A stretch of 64,000 bases of DNA from Pseudomonas sp. ABC1 (GCF_013395055.1 NZ_CP058349.1:744001-808000); one strand, 5' to 3'. Counted from the first letter of the stretch, positions 34,939-43,523 are shown. Notes: generated by a model from the sequence alone, not told the origin. A program made the numbers and translations.

Positions 34939-35024
34939 TTCATAATGCTGGGGTCCGGGGTTCAAGTCCCTGCGTAGCCACCAAACAAATCAAAGGGTTA
35001 GCTTAGGCTAGCCCTTTTTTGTTT
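34939..35024 (+). repeat. Middle attachment repeat (86 bp)
   Basis: Exact copy of 28659-28744, starting in the anticodon loop, so only a 3' half-tRNA is present and no tRNA promoter. It is the junction between elements 1 and 2. The 165 bp between higB and this repeat hold no gene. Confidence 0.93.
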
Positions 35025-35057
35025 TTGTCGGTAGCCCAAGAATAGCCCAAAAGTAGC

Positions 35058-35249
35058 CTACACCCCTCCCAATTGAGCCAACGGCGAAAAGCGCAAAGCA
35101 CTCGCCAGATGGTCAGGCGACAGATGCGAATAGCGCATCGTCATCTTGATATCACCGTGGCCCAAAATACGTTGCAGCGTCAGGATATCCCCTCCCCCCA
35201 TCATGAAGTGGCTGGCAAAGGTATGCCGGAGAATGTGCGTCAGTTGCCC
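35058..35249 (-). pseudogene. Integrase 3' fragment
   Basis: Encodes about 63 residues matching the C-terminus of the element 1 integrase (GQLTHILRHTFASHFMMGGGD...GHGDIKMTMRYSHLSPDHLASALRFSPLAQL). It contains H-x-x-R, GHGD and the tyrosine but lacks the N-terminal domain and first catalytic arginine. The frame extends upstream into unrelated sequence. So element 2 once used the same tRNA site with a related integrase and can no longer excise itself. Confidence 0.9.
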
Positions 35250-35271
35250 ATGGAATGCGCATATCAAACCC

Positions 35272-36477
35272 TCAAGACGTTTTCTGGCTGGTCTTCCAGT
35301 CTCTAGCCTGCTCAATCTGCCCGGAATCACGAAGATCACTGGCCTGCGGGCGCCTGGACTTACCCGTGCGCTTGGTCGATTCGCGGTTGAGCTGTGCCAA
35401 CACCAGCACCGGGATGCCCAGCTCCTTCGACAGGTTCTTCAGCGACGTGGAGACAGCGCCGATTGCCTCGGCCCGGTTCCCCGCTCGGCCACTGGTGGCG
35501 ATCAGTCCGATGTAATCCACCACCAGCACATCCAGCCCATGCTGGCGTTGCACCTGCCGCGCAATGCTGCGGATCCGTACCACCGTCAGGCCTGGGCGAT
35601 CACACAGGTACAACTCGACCGGGTTCAGCTTGCCTACAGCGGCGGTGATCCTCGGCCAATCGTCGTCCGTCAGCAGAGCGGCATCGTCCAGGCGGCGCAG
35701 GTCAATACTGCCAACCGAGGCGATACCACGGGTGGTCAGCTCCTCCTTGGTCATCTCAAGGCTGAATACCAACCCCACACCGGAACCACTCAGCACGATG
35801 CTCTGAGCGATCTTCTGCAGCCCCAGGGTGGTCTTGCCTTCCCCCGGGCGTCCGGCAATCACCACCATCGACTTGCGCCGCAGTCCACCGCCAATCAGCC
35901 GGTCCAGATCGAGCAGGCCAGTGGACAGGTGTGGCACCCTGCGACCACTGAGGTCGTTGTCGATACGGTCGACCACCATCGGCAATACCTCACCGATCCG
36001 ATAGACCTCCTGATCCTCCTCACCCAGGTCGCGCAGGTCAGCCAGCGCCTACTGGGCCTGGGCGACGATTTCCGGCACTGGCCGGTTCTCATGGGCCAGC
36101 TCATGCACGGTGCTGGCAGCCGCCACCACCTGGCGCAATACGGCCAGGCCATGCAGATGCTTGGCGTAGACCTTCCAGTTCGCCGCGGACGGTACGTTTT
36201 TGCTGATCTCGCCCGCATAGGCCAGCGTGCTCTCACCGCTGGGCAGCAGGCGCCGGGTGATTCCTACCGTCACCGGGTCCACTGGCATCCCTTCGCTGCT
36301 GCTGTCCTCAATCGCCAGGAACAGCGCGGCGTTGTCCTCGATGAAGAAATCGCCCGAGTCCACCTCGCCCAGGATCTGCTCCACCAGGCCATCGTCCTTG
36401 CGCAGGGAGGCCAGCATGACCGCACCCAACACACCATGCTCGGCCTCCAGGCTGTACAGCTCGCGTCTCTCGCTCAT
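35272..36477 (-). pseudogene. DnaB-type replicative helicase, internal stop and truncated 3' end
   Basis: The N-terminal domain (from ATG 36477, MSERRELYSLEAEHGVLGAVML) and the RecA-like core (Walker A GRPGEGKTTLG, Walker B VLVVDYIGLI) lie in one frame, broken by a single TAG at 36049-36051 (CAG-TAG where CAG-CAG is likely). The core ends at SDLRDSGQIEQ and then runs into 11 unrelated codons (ARDWKTSQKTS), losing the last part including the arginine-finger region. Two independent lesions show that it is dead. Confidence 0.88.
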
Positions 36478-37249
36478 GCCAGCCCCCGCTCAGAGTCCCA
36501 ACGCAGCAGCACCACCTGGCCACCACCTTCGCAGAGGCGGTCCACCACACGGTCACCGACGCACTTGCGCAGCTCCAGGATGTTCAGGTTCGAGATGGCG
36601 ACGGTCGGCAGGCCGCGCTCGTAGCGGGCATTGATCACCTCGAACAGCACCTGCCGCTCGAAGTCCGTGTCGCGCTGCACGCCGATCTCGTCGATCACCA
36701 GCAGGCCCGGCATGCACAGCTCGGTGTACACATCATCCTCGCTACGTTCGGACTTGCCGAAGGTCGCCTTCACCGCCCGGATGATCCCGGGAGCCGACAC
36801 GTAACGCCCGGCCACGCCATGCTGGCCGTAATCGCGCACCACCCGCTGCAACACCGCGCAGCCCAGATGCGTCTTGCCGGTACCCATGGCGCCGAGCAGC
36901 AGCATCGAACGACCGGCACGCAGGCCATCGCCGAAATGCTCTGCGTATTCCCAGCAGGCCTGCAGCACACCGGCCTGCTTGGCATGGCGGTCGGTACGGT
37001 AGTTCGCCAGGGTAGCCGGGCGGAACCGGGGTGGAATCCCGGTATCCAGCAGGCGCTGGTTCAGGTCACGGTCGGCCTGCACCTGCGACGCATCGCGGCT
37101 CGCCGATTCGTCGGAGGAGTTCTTTGCGTCGAAGTGGCAACGCGGGCAACCACGCCACCGAATTGTTCGATCAGGTGGTCGTCGAAGTCCCCATGCGCTT
37201 CGCAGACCTGATGGGGCTTGGTTGTCAGGGTGTACTTGGGAGCGCTCAT
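36474..37249 (-). pseudogene. DnaC-type helicase loader with frameshift
   Basis: Starts MSAPKYTLTTKPHQVCEAHGDFDDHLIEQFGGVVAR from ATG 37249 and then shifts frame near 37140; continuing one base over gives CHFDAKNSSDESASRDASQVQADRDLNQRLLDTG and an intact AAA+ domain (Walker A GAMGTGKTHLG, Walker B LLVIDEIG). One base missing restores a roughly 258-residue phage DnaC. Translation from GTG 37082 could still give a 202-residue protein without the N-terminal helicase-binding part. Overlaps dnaB by 4 bp. Confidence 0.85.
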
Positions 37250-38139
37250 GCTCGCTGCCTCGCTATCCGGTAGGTGCCATCGGGCTGTTGCTCAAGCCCG
37301 GCTTCGTGGTCGATCTGGTCCAGGTCGGTGAAGCGCGACGGAGGGTGGTGAGTGTTCTGCGTGGACAGCTCGTCCTCCCAGCGCTTGCCGTTCAGCCACG
37401 ACGCAGGCAACGGCACGAACTGGCCTGCATCCTTGAGCCAGTCAGGCTGCTGGCAGTGCTTTGGCAACGCCGCCATGGCCGCCTGGCGCTGGAGGGTGTT
37501 CAGCTTGCGCCAGGCCTTCTCGGCGTCGGCTCGCTTCTGCCGCTTCGGGTACAGCCGGTAGAACTGATCGAAGCCCTCCAGCGGATCAGGCTTCGGGGTG
37601 GCAGGTTTGACTTTCCCCTGCCCCTCGCTGGAGATCTGTTCCGGTGCGGGAACGTCCTGGCCGGCTTGCCCGGTCTGGACATGCTCTTCTCTGGTATCAG
37701 GAATCAGAGAATCCGGAATCAGAGAATCAGGCGATCTTGGCGATGGCTCATCACTGCCTTGGATGTGCTCAGGCACCACCTTGGCGCTGCTTTGTTCTGG
37801 AGCGGCTGTTTTGTAGGCAAAGCCAGGAAGGTTGCTGGCCTGTTCACGGACATGCGGAGTCTGGTGCTTGGCGAAGTTCAGTACCTGGATGAGTTTGACC
37901 CCGTCCACGTCATATCGCAGGATGAAACCTGCCCTGGCCAGGTTGTCCAGCATCAGGTCGGCGTCGACACTATCGTAGGGCAATGCCTCGGCCTTGATCC
38001 GCTTTGGGCGATCCTCCAAACGCCCTTCCCGGTCCGCCAACATCCACAGATAGATGAACAGAAGGCGCTCAAAAGGATCCAGCTCTACCAGATCCTCGTT
38101 GGCCATGATGGAAGGCTTGATATTGCGGGCACGAGCCAT
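37246..38139 (-). CDS. Phage-type replication protein (winged-helix initiator, O-like)
   Basis: 297 residues. The N-terminal third (MARARNIKPSIMANEDLVELDPFERLLFIYLWMLADREGRLEDRP) is the winged-helix domain found in phage replication proteins that recruit a helicase loader. A linker with a duplicated SLIPD leads to a C-terminal QFYRLYPKRQKRADAEKAWRKL domain like that of DnaD/O-type proteins. It precedes dnaC and dnaB in order initiator, loader, helicase. ATG 38139 overlaps the previous stop. Intact, unlike its two partners. Confidence 0.78.
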   Translation of the reverse strand: MARARNIKPSIMANEDLVELDPFERLLFIYLWMLADREGRLEDRPKRIKAEALPYDSVDADLMLDNLARAGFILRYDVDGVKLIQVLNFAKHQTPHVREQASNLPGFAYKTAAPEQSSAKVVPEHIQGSDEPSPRSPDSLIPDSLIPDTREEHVQTGQAGQDVPAPEQISSEGQGKVKPATPKPDPLEGFDQFYRLYPKRQKRADAEKAWRKLNTLQRQAAMAALPKHCQQPDWLKDAGQFVPLPASWLNGKRWEDELSTQNTHHPPSRFTDLDQIDHEAGLEQQPDGTYRIARQRA

Positions 38140-38360
38140 CAAACGTCCCCCTGGCTTTTCAGGTGCAAACGTCTGTAGAGCTCATCGACAACGGAGAGAG
38201 TGCGGCTGATCTCTGGGCAAGGGCATCCACGTTCCTCAATCAGGGCTCCCATGGCAATGTTGGCCAGCACCACCAGGCTGAAATCCTTCATGTCCCGGAT
38301 GGGCGGCTCCTGCTCCTCGAACCGAGCCCGCTGTGTGCCAGGAAATGGAATTACGCTCAT
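38139..38360 (-). CDS. Hypothetical early protein (73 aa)
   Basis: Small protein (MSVIPFPGTQRARFEEQEPP...) with no recognised motif. Its stop and start overlap both neighbours (TGATG and ATGA), which supports it as a real member of the early operon. Confidence 0.7.
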   Translation of the reverse strand: MSVIPFPGTQRARFEEQEPPIRDMKDFSLVVLANIAMGALIEERGCPCPEISRTLSVVDELYRRLHLKSQGDV

Positions 38361-38590
38361 ATGTCGAGCTCCCGGGTAACCCGCTGCACGAAGGCGTCGT
38401 AGCTCTCCACCATCTCGAAACCCTGCCCCTCCAGCTCACGGCGATTGCGCTTGGCGGATTCGTAGAGTTTCCAACGCTCGTGCTCGGGCAGATGGGTGAA
38501 ACCCGCATAGCTGGGCCAGGGGCCGGCTATGGTGCGACCAGGAAGGGGCTGGACCGTCTTAGGCTGTTGAGGGGATCGTTCAATGCCCAT
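38357..38590 (-). CDS. Hypothetical early protein (77 aa)
   Basis: Soluble, charged (HERWKLYESAKRNRRELEGQGFEMVESYDAFVQRV). No family known to me. Coupled by overlap to the genes on either side. Confidence 0.68.
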   Translation of the reverse strand: MGIERSPQQPKTVQPLPGRTIAGPWPSYAGFTHLPEHERWKLYESAKRNRRELEGQGFEMVESYDAFVQRVTRELDI

Positions 38591-38996
38591 CGCAACCTCC
38601 TTCGTAGATGCGATAAGCCCTGCGTGAAACCGTCATCGGGCCTGATATGCTGAACAGCACTGTGCTCTGCTCGAAGTCGGCCTCAAGTACCTTGGCAAGC
38701 ATGCCTGGGTCGGAGCGCCGTGCCGGATCGAGAGAATCAGCACCATCGTTCAGCAAGTCAGGTGCCAACAGCTCGGCCAATTCGGACTTGGCGATTGCGA
38801 AGGCCCGCAGAATCCAGCCAGCAACCTGCTCAGCCTCCGTATTACCTACGCCCTCTTCTTTCATATCCAGTTCGCATTTCTGCGCAGCATCGAATCCAAC
38901 ACTCATGAGCTTGGCCAATAGGCTTTCCAGCAACAGGAAGTGTTCATTGCCAATAGGTGAGCTAGCAGAGTGGTCGCCAGCAGCTATCAGACTCAT
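38580..38996 (-). CDS. Hypothetical early protein (138 aa)
   Basis: Starts at ATG 38996 (MSLIAAGDHSASSPIGNEHFLLLESLLAKLM), overlapping the upstream stop as ATGA. Acidic, mostly helical; no motif recognised. An upstream extension of the frame lies inside the neighbouring gene and is not used. Confidence 0.68.
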   Translation of the reverse strand: MSLIAAGDHSASSPIGNEHFLLLESLLAKLMSVGFDAAQKCELDMKEEGVGNTEAEQVAGWILRAFAIAKSELAELLAPDLLNDGADSLDPARRSDPGMLAKVLEADFEQSTVLFSISGPMTVSRRAYRIYEGGCDGH

Positions 38997-39427
38997 CGCG
39001 CCCCCCCGGCCATAGCAACAAGCTGGTCGGGAGTTGCACCGGTCATAGCTGATAGGCGAGCAAACACATCCTTGTGAAAAAAAATACAACTTGCCCCGGG
39101 AAAGTTGACCGCAGTTAGCGCCATCAGCGCACCGATAGCTCTCTGGGCGTGCATCAATCGTTTCTGGACATCTGGCTCGCGCTCAACGCGCCAGACGAAG
39201 TCGTCAAGGATCTCGCTATGGTCTGCCTTGCGAAGGCCATAGTTGAACGATCCATACAGGCGAGCAGGAGTGTCAGGAATTGGTAAGTCTTTCAACATTG
39301 ATTGCCTGCCCGCACCTACGGACTGGCCAGAGATGGCGAGCACGACAGCATTGCCAGAAAAACCAAGTTGATTTTCTTTATGCAAAGGAATGCCCGCACC
39401 GCTGATGCGGCGTTTTTCGATAGCCAT
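38993..39427 (-). CDS. Hypothetical early protein (144 aa)
   Basis: MAIEKRRISGAGIPLHKENQLGFSGNAVVLAISG..., unknown family. The position in the operon and overlap with the next gene support it. The gap to the preceding gene is 3 bp. Confidence 0.68.
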   Translation of the reverse strand: MAIEKRRISGAGIPLHKENQLGFSGNAVVLAISGQSVGAGRQSMLKDLPIPDTPARLYGSFNYGLRKADHSEILDDFVWRVEREPDVQKRLMHAQRAIGALMALTAVNFPGASCIFFHKDVFARLSAMTGATPDQLVAMAGGAR

Positions 39428-39430
39428 GGG

Positions 39431-39808
39431 TTACTCCTTGACTGACGGGGAGGCAGTGCTGCCTTGGTTGTTCAGTGAAGCGAGTTCTTTTGCAACACGA
39501 TCAACTTTCTCAGAGGCGATCCACAAGGAGTCAACGGCTGCCTTTGCTGCCTTCAGGATGAAATGAACGCGCCAAGCATCGTTGTGTTGCAACTCCTTTT
39601 CTCCCATCGCCGCGTCGAGGATGGGCTCTTCGATCATGTCGAGCATGTCGGAGATACTGTTCAGCGCATCGGTCAAATCGACCCCGCCACTTACCTGGAA
39701 CAGAAACTGCTCCTTTTCGACCCGGCCACTGCCGTAGAAGCGGGTACCTTCTACGGTTTTGACGTCGGGCTTGATCTGGATCGCTTTCGGTTCGACACGA
39801 GCATTCAT
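39431..39808 (-). CDS. Hypothetical early protein (125 aa)
   Basis: MNARVEPKAIQIKPDVKTVEGTRFYGSGRVEKEQF...; helical C-terminal half. Not recognised. Its start overlaps the preceding stop by 4 bp. Confidence 0.68.
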   Translation of the reverse strand: MNARVEPKAIQIKPDVKTVEGTRFYGSGRVEKEQFLFQVSGGVDLTDALNSISDMLDMIEEPILDAAMGEKELQHNDAWRVHFILKAAKAAVDSLWIASEKVDRVAKELASLNNQGSTASPSVKE

Positions 39809-40038
39809 TTCACACCCCCATCATTCATAGTCTCGACAGCAATGGCCAGGTCATAGCCCATAGCTTTAACGTAGGCAGCCAACGCCAGCGCCGCGTGGTG
39901 AAGGCCGTTCAGATCGGCAGCGGAGATGCGATACTCACGCCCATCTGCACAGAGCAGATTGCTGATGGTTTCCAGCCCGATGCCAGTTGCCACCAGGTCA
40001 TTGCCGGTCTTTTCGGCCAAGCGAGTAAGATTGCTCAT
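39805..40038 (-). CDS. Hypothetical early protein (77 aa)
   Basis: MSNLTRLAEKTGNDLVATGIGLETISNLLCADGREYRISAADL...; mixed helical, no motif known. Overlaps its neighbours on both sides in ATGA fashion. Confidence 0.66.
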   Translation of the reverse strand: MSNLTRLAEKTGNDLVATGIGLETISNLLCADGREYRISAADLNGLHHAALALAAYVKAMGYDLAIAVETMNDGGVK

Positions 40039-40394
40039 GCTGCCTCCCCGCGCAGGGCGCTACGGCTGCGAACCCAGTCCTGAACCTCGGCCAGCACCCA
40101 GCCGACTGGCGCTCCACGTTGCTTGCTGTCGCTCAGTGGCACTTGCCGGGGAAAAGTCGAATCGGACGCCAGGTATTTGTAGATCGTCGCCCGCTTCAGG
40201 CCGGTGATCTTTTCCACCTCAGGCATCCTGACAATGCGGGTGTTAGGGTCATCCAACGCAGAGCCTGCGTGGCTTTGCGGGTGTTCCGTGGTACCTTTCT
40301 TCATGACGTTGTTTCCCTCTCTGGTTTCGACGTTATCCAAAGCCCTGGGTGTTGGCGCACCTGGGGCTTTTTCATGCCTGTTGAATCTATTCAC
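40035..40394 (-). CDS. AlpA-family phage regulatory protein
   Basis: The C-terminal 65 residues (RIVRMPEVEKITGLKRATIYKYLASDSTFPRQVPLSDSK...GWVLAEVQDWVRSR) are a textbook AlpA/MerR-type helix-turn-helix, used as activators of excision or early genes in satellites. The GTG at 40394 has GGAGG well placed and overlaps the upstream gene; an inner ATG at 40304 (MKKGTTEHP) is an alternative. Confidence 0.85.
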   Translation of the reverse strand: MNRFNRHEKAPGAPTPRALDNVETREGNNVMKKGTTEHPQSHAGSALDDPNTRIVRMPEVEKITGLKRATIYKYLASDSTFPRQVPLSDSKQRGAPVGWVLAEVQDWVRSRSALRGEAA

Positions 40395-40590
40395 TCTTCC
40401 CTCCCCCCGCTAAGCCGTTGATCCAGCCCTCCAGATCGCAGGTCAAGATCAGGCGGCGCTTGCCACTCTTGAATGCCTTGAGCTCTCCTCGCGCAATAGC
40501 GGCATAGATCGCAGAGCGTGTGTGCCCAGTCATGCGACCAGCCTCTTCAGGGCCTACAGCAAGAGGAAAGATGATTGCTTCTTGAGCCAT
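40387..40590 (-). CDS. Excisionase-family helix-turn-helix protein
   Basis: 67 residues from ATG 40590 (GGAG seven bases upstream); two further ATGs lie just upstream. VGPEEAGRMTGHTRSAIYAAIARGELKAFKSGKRRLI matches the helix-turn-helix_17/excisionase pattern. First gene of the leftward operon, probably Xis or early regulator of element 2. The 179 bp to the divergent gene at 40770 should hold both promoters. Confidence 0.8.
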   Translation of the reverse strand: MAQEAIIFPLAVGPEEAGRMTGHTRSAIYAAIARGELKAFKSGKRRLILTCDLEGWINGLAGGGKSE

Positions 40591-40769
40591 GGTGTTCTCC
40601 ATCATGTGGCGACAGATATCTAGTCACCTATCGCAAGCATAGAACGCAAAATATAGTCATGCAAGCATTTGCTAAACAAACCACATGCAACCAGATTGAC
40701 GGCACCTTGCTGGTAGGCCAAGCTTCAGCTGTTTGGTCTAAAAACGGCCTAAATTGACACGGCAGGAAC

Positions 40770-41261
40770 ATGCGGGTGGCTACCAAAACAACGAAACGGA
40801 AAGGCGAAACAAGTACGACAGTCAGCGTCGGTATTCGGATTGATCCCAAAATCAAATTTGCTTTGGACATGATGGGGCGAGAGCAAAAACGATCTCTTAC
40901 GGCCGTTATCGAATGGGCAATCTCCAATGCAATAGCTCAACAGCACACTGGATCTTTCGGTGAGACGTTTTCTGAGCTAATTGACAAGATATGGTCAACT
41001 GATGAATCTACCCGCTTTGTCAAGATGGCTTTTTATATACCACAAGCACTTACCTACGATGAACTAAGAATATGGGAAACAATCAAGGCAAGCCCTTTCT
41101 TTTGGGAAATATATCCAGATGGGACATGGAGCACGACACCAGAACAAATAAATTATGCCTGGATTCGCTCTGCCTGGGACTCACTTCTTGAACATGTAGA
41201 GAAAAACAAAAACAGCCCGACTATCGTCCCAATTCGCGACAAAGACATAGTTCCATTTTAA
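40770..41261 (+). CDS. Hypothetical protein with ribbon-helix-helix-like N-terminus
   Basis: 163 residues. Residues about 14-55 (STTVSVGIRIDPKIKFALDMMGREQKRSLTAVIEWAISNAI) fit a strand-helix-helix DNA-binding fold like Arc or ParD; the remaining 110 (EIYPDGTWSTTPEQINYAWIRSAWDSLLEHV) is unknown. It is divergent from the early operon, the position of a repressor, but no family is recognised. AT-rich compared with the operon. AGGA lies five bases before ATG 40770. Confidence 0.65.
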   Translation: MRVATKTTKRKGETSTTVSVGIRIDPKIKFALDMMGREQKRSLTAVIEWAISNAIAQQHTGSFGETFSELIDKIWSTDESTRFVKMAFYIPQALTYDELRIWETIKASPFFWEIYPDGTWSTTPEQINYAWIRSAWDSLLEHVEKNKNSPTIVPIRDKDIVPF

Positions 41262-41384
41262 GTCTTATTTTGTAGGCACGATTCTTTTTCTAGGACCACC
41301 TCACAAATGAACTTATAGCAAGACTACAGAAAAATGAAGCCTGCTATATGCCGAGGTTTGCCAGCCTAATTTTTCCGGAAAGAT

Positions 41385-42233
41385 TCAGGCCTTGAATCTT
41401 TCCGAGTCAATTTCCAAAGCAACAAGCGCCTCCAACTCAGAAAGGCTCTTGATCAGGTCGCTCGCCAGCTTAGGAACAGTTTTCCGAAAGCTATCCCCTC
41501 CTTTTTTATAGCCTACGGCTTGCGCCATAATGTGGTGCGGAACCTGATAGTCATTCTCTTTTGACCACGTCAACAAATCCATATAAGGTAGCAAGCCATA
41601 GCGCTTCCAATCCCGGTATGATGGTTTCTCCCTCTTACAGGCATGACTAGGCCTCCGTGCCCTTTCCTCTTTGAGCCAACGCTCAAAAGAAGCAATCAAC
41701 ACAGAGTCTGTTGCACAAAGATCAACCTTAAGTACGGGGATAGATGAGTGGCCATTCATGTGGTAATCAAACTCGAAGAGAGGATTCGCTGGCAAATCCT
41801 CGTCCGGCCTTAACTCTTTATCTCCACGAACAACGCGCCACCAATCGCTTCTCTCTGGAATTTTTTCACCTTTCCTTCTAGCAATTTCATCCATGCATGC
41901 CTGTATTTTAAAATCTCGCCTAGTTACACGAGAAACGCTTAAACTAGGCCTAAAACAAGAGTCCGTCCGATTAAATCCTTGAAAACTCATCGGCTCCTGA
42001 CGTACCGATTCCATCATTTCCTTCATAGACTCCTTCCACACATCAAGCACAATATCCCTTTCAACCTCATCCCTCGTATTGCATCCTTCATTGAAATCAG
42101 GATGCATACGCAAGATATCTACTCTTCTGTCTAGCTGGTAAAGCCATTCAGCACCATCAAAACTCTCACAATCTCCATACTTCTCTAGGTCATACCAAGT
42201 CGGCAGGTCATCTACCTGGTTAATCTTGACCAT
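41385..42233 (-). CDS. DUF6387-like hypothetical protein
   Basis: 282 residues starting MVKINQVDDLPTWYDLEKYGDCESFDGAEWLYQL. The opening resembles the DUF6387 family, seen in mobile islands of pseudomonads and of unknown function; this assignment is from memory. No catalytic motif or membrane helix. Low GC relative to flanking genes suggests recent import. It may have its own promoter since both neighbours are spaced; the 115 bp upstream contain a GC-rich tract but no gene. Confidence 0.62.
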   Translation of the reverse strand: MVKINQVDDLPTWYDLEKYGDCESFDGAEWLYQLDRRVDILRMHPDFNEGCNTRDEVERDIVLDVWKESMKEMMESVRQEPMSFQGFNRTDSCFRPSLSVSRVTRRDFKIQACMDEIARRKGEKIPERSDWWRVVRGDKELRPDEDLPANPLFEFDYHMNGHSSIPVLKVDLCATDSVLIASFERWLKEERARRPSHACKREKPSYRDWKRYGLLPYMDLLTWSKENDYQVPHHIMAQAVGYKKGGDSFRKTVPKLASDLIKSLSELEALVALEIDSERFKA

Positions 42234-42348
42234 CCTCCCACCTCCCCAGGCGCCCCATTCTGAATAGACCGGCCACCCAGGCGGATGGGGAATCCGCTTT
42301 TCGCCCCGTCGGGCTAGGGTGGCCGAAACGCTTCATGCTGCAGTGAAG

Positions 42349-42564
42349 CTAGAACCCGGGGCCAGGTGTCGGACGGTATCCATCATCGAGTTCATCGACA
42401 GCAGCGACTGCCTCCTCAATCGAGCCATACAACCAAGTCGAGTCCGCACCTGGGCCGGTGATTACATAGCCGATCACCTCACGCTTACCATCAAGGTAGG
42501 TCTTTACCATCTCGACCACGCTGAACCGTCCTTTTGAACGAACCACGTTACCGCGCTGTGCCAT
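42349..42564 (-). CDS. Small hypothetical protein (71 aa)
   Basis: Starts at ATG 42564 (MAQRGNVVRSKGRFSVVEMVKTYLDGKREV) with GGAG eight bases upstream. The frame is open further upstream but that stretch is cysteine-rich and unlike coding sequence. Predicted beta-rich; no family known. Confidence 0.62.
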   Translation of the reverse strand: MAQRGNVVRSKGRFSVVEMVKTYLDGKREVIGYVITGPGADSTWLYGSIEEAVAAVDELDDGYRPTPGPGF

Positions 42565-42771
42565 GCTGCTCTCCTTCGCATTAAGCCGGATACTGGCTAT
42601 CCGAACAGTGATGGCATACAGTCTATATCCGTTTATGCTTCCGCAACAGCAGAGGCAAGGATCTGCCGCCGCAGCGCTCAAAGCGACCATACGGCCCTAC
42701 GAGGACTCCTAGCCGGACCATCCTCGGCCAGATCGCCTGAGGTGTGGGGACTTTTAAAAGGAAGACTTAAC

Positions 42772-43080
42772 GTGACAGCAATCTGGAAGCTAAAGCACCG
42801 CAGGCTGCTTATGGCTGTAGTTCTCACTTTGCCTGCATGCTCAGCGTTTGGCCCGTTCAGTGAGTATGAAAAAGATCTGATCAACAGGCCTATTCCGGCA
42901 GATAAAAAGCAACGTGAGATCGAGTGCGGCATCATCCAGGCTCACTACAACTGGTCGCTGGCCATAATCGATCAGCGAGACAAGAACGGATGGGAGGATA
43001 AATCCTCGAAAGACGTGATTGTCGCGGACGCCTGGGCTGATCGTCTCCGGGCCAAGCGGCTTGGGTGCAGTGGATGGTGA
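42772..43080 (+). CDS. Small lipoprotein
   Basis: 102 residues from GTG 42772 (AAGGAAG upstream). A basic n-region, hydrophobic core LLMAVVLT and lipobox LPAC give a signal peptidase II site at about residue 21. The mature part (YEKDLINRPIPADKKQREIECGIIQAHYNWSLAIID) has three cysteines but no known motif. It could be an outer-membrane lipoprotein expressed by the element; a role as phage spanin or exclusion protein is possible but not shown. Confidence 0.65.
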   Translation: MTAIWKLKHRRLLMAVVLTLPACSAFGPFSEYEKDLINRPIPADKKQREIECGIIQAHYNWSLAIIDQRDKNGWEDKSSKDVIVADAWADRLRAKRLGCSGW

Positions 43081-43343
43081 CTGCTTGATCAGTGCCCCAC
43101 TGAGGGTGAGGGAGGCGGTGCGGGGCTGGTAGCGTGGAGTGCGAAACGGGTTTGACCACGCCCCCAGCCAGGCCATCTGGCGCGGCGGGGACCTTTAGGG
43201 CGTAGCCTGCTGAGGGGATGGGCACGGAGCTGGTGGCGTGGGGATGAGGTCGCCATGGCGGGAGCGGTCGCACCTTGGGAGTAGAGCGCCGATGATTAGC
43301 GACGAACTGGCCTGACATGCATTGGGAATCAAAAAAGTCAACG
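43081..43343. other. G-rich non-coding stretch in element 2
   Basis: 263 bp with repeated G-rich tracts, including two related segments beginning CTGGTAGCGTGGAG (43126) and CTGGTGGCGTGGGG (43230). No gene on either strand has a ribosome site or family likeness. Confidence 0.4.
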
Positions 43344-43370
43344 TTGAACTTATCCACAGCTTGATATACT
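43344..43370 (+). promoter_or_regulatory. Putative promoter overlapping a DnaA-box match
   Basis: TTGAAC (43344-43349) and TATACT (43365-43370) with a short 15-bp spacer. The spacer contains TTATCCACA (43350-43358), a perfect DnaA-box consensus. It lies 50 bp upstream of the 28-residue reading frame. Confidence 0.5.
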
Positions 43371-43419
43371 AATTACGTGACTGGTTCGCCCGCACAAGAG
43401 CCAGCTAGGAGAGGGTGCC

Positions 43420-43506
43420 ATGAAAGTGAGCGTAAAAATGATTGGGAAGCGTAAAGCAGGAAGCGTAATCAACCTATCCCTCAGAGACGAGTACGACGGA
43501 ATCTAA
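43420..43506 (+). CDS. 28-residue microprotein
   Basis: ATG 43420 to TAA 43506, with AGGAG eight bases before the start: MKVSVKMIGKRKAGSVINLS followed by LRDEYDGI. The N-terminal half is basic, the C-terminus acidic. Own promoter candidate upstream and a strong terminator 18 bp after the stop, so it looks like a self-standing gene. No known family. It could also be a leader peptide, but nothing beyond the terminator suggests attenuation. Confidence 0.55.
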   Translation: MKVSVKMIGKRKAGSVINLSLRDEYDGI

Positions 43507-43523
43507 CCCCACGTGATACCTTG

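Larger units (their letters stand above)
28659..35024. mobile_element. Element 1: Pf-like inovirus-derived element lacking virion genes
   Basis: Bounded by the two perfect 86-bp direct repeats. Gene order from the left: integrase, replication initiator, a 460-bp non-coding structured region, three small overlapping early genes, an operator array, a divergent repressor gene, then cargo (HEPN-like gene, higA, higB). The integrase, initiator and divergent switch follow the Pf1/Pf4 plan. No gene for coat protein, pIII-like adsorption protein, Zot/pI or the ssDNA-binding protein is present between the early genes and the initiator. Confidence 0.8.

Noticed and set aside
34939..34983. Second tRNA-Met gene
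   Set aside because: Only the 3' half from the anticodon loop is present, with no D-arm, 5' acceptor strand or promoter; it is an attachment-site copy.
37650..37740. Short direct repeats (GAATCAGAGAATC...) that could suggest a small repeat array
   Set aside because: They encode the duplicated SLIPD linker of the replication protein; two to three units only, no spacers.
42932..43357. 141-codon minus-strand frame across the G-rich region
   Set aside because: It overlaps the supported lipoprotein gene antisense and is proline-rich shadow sequence.
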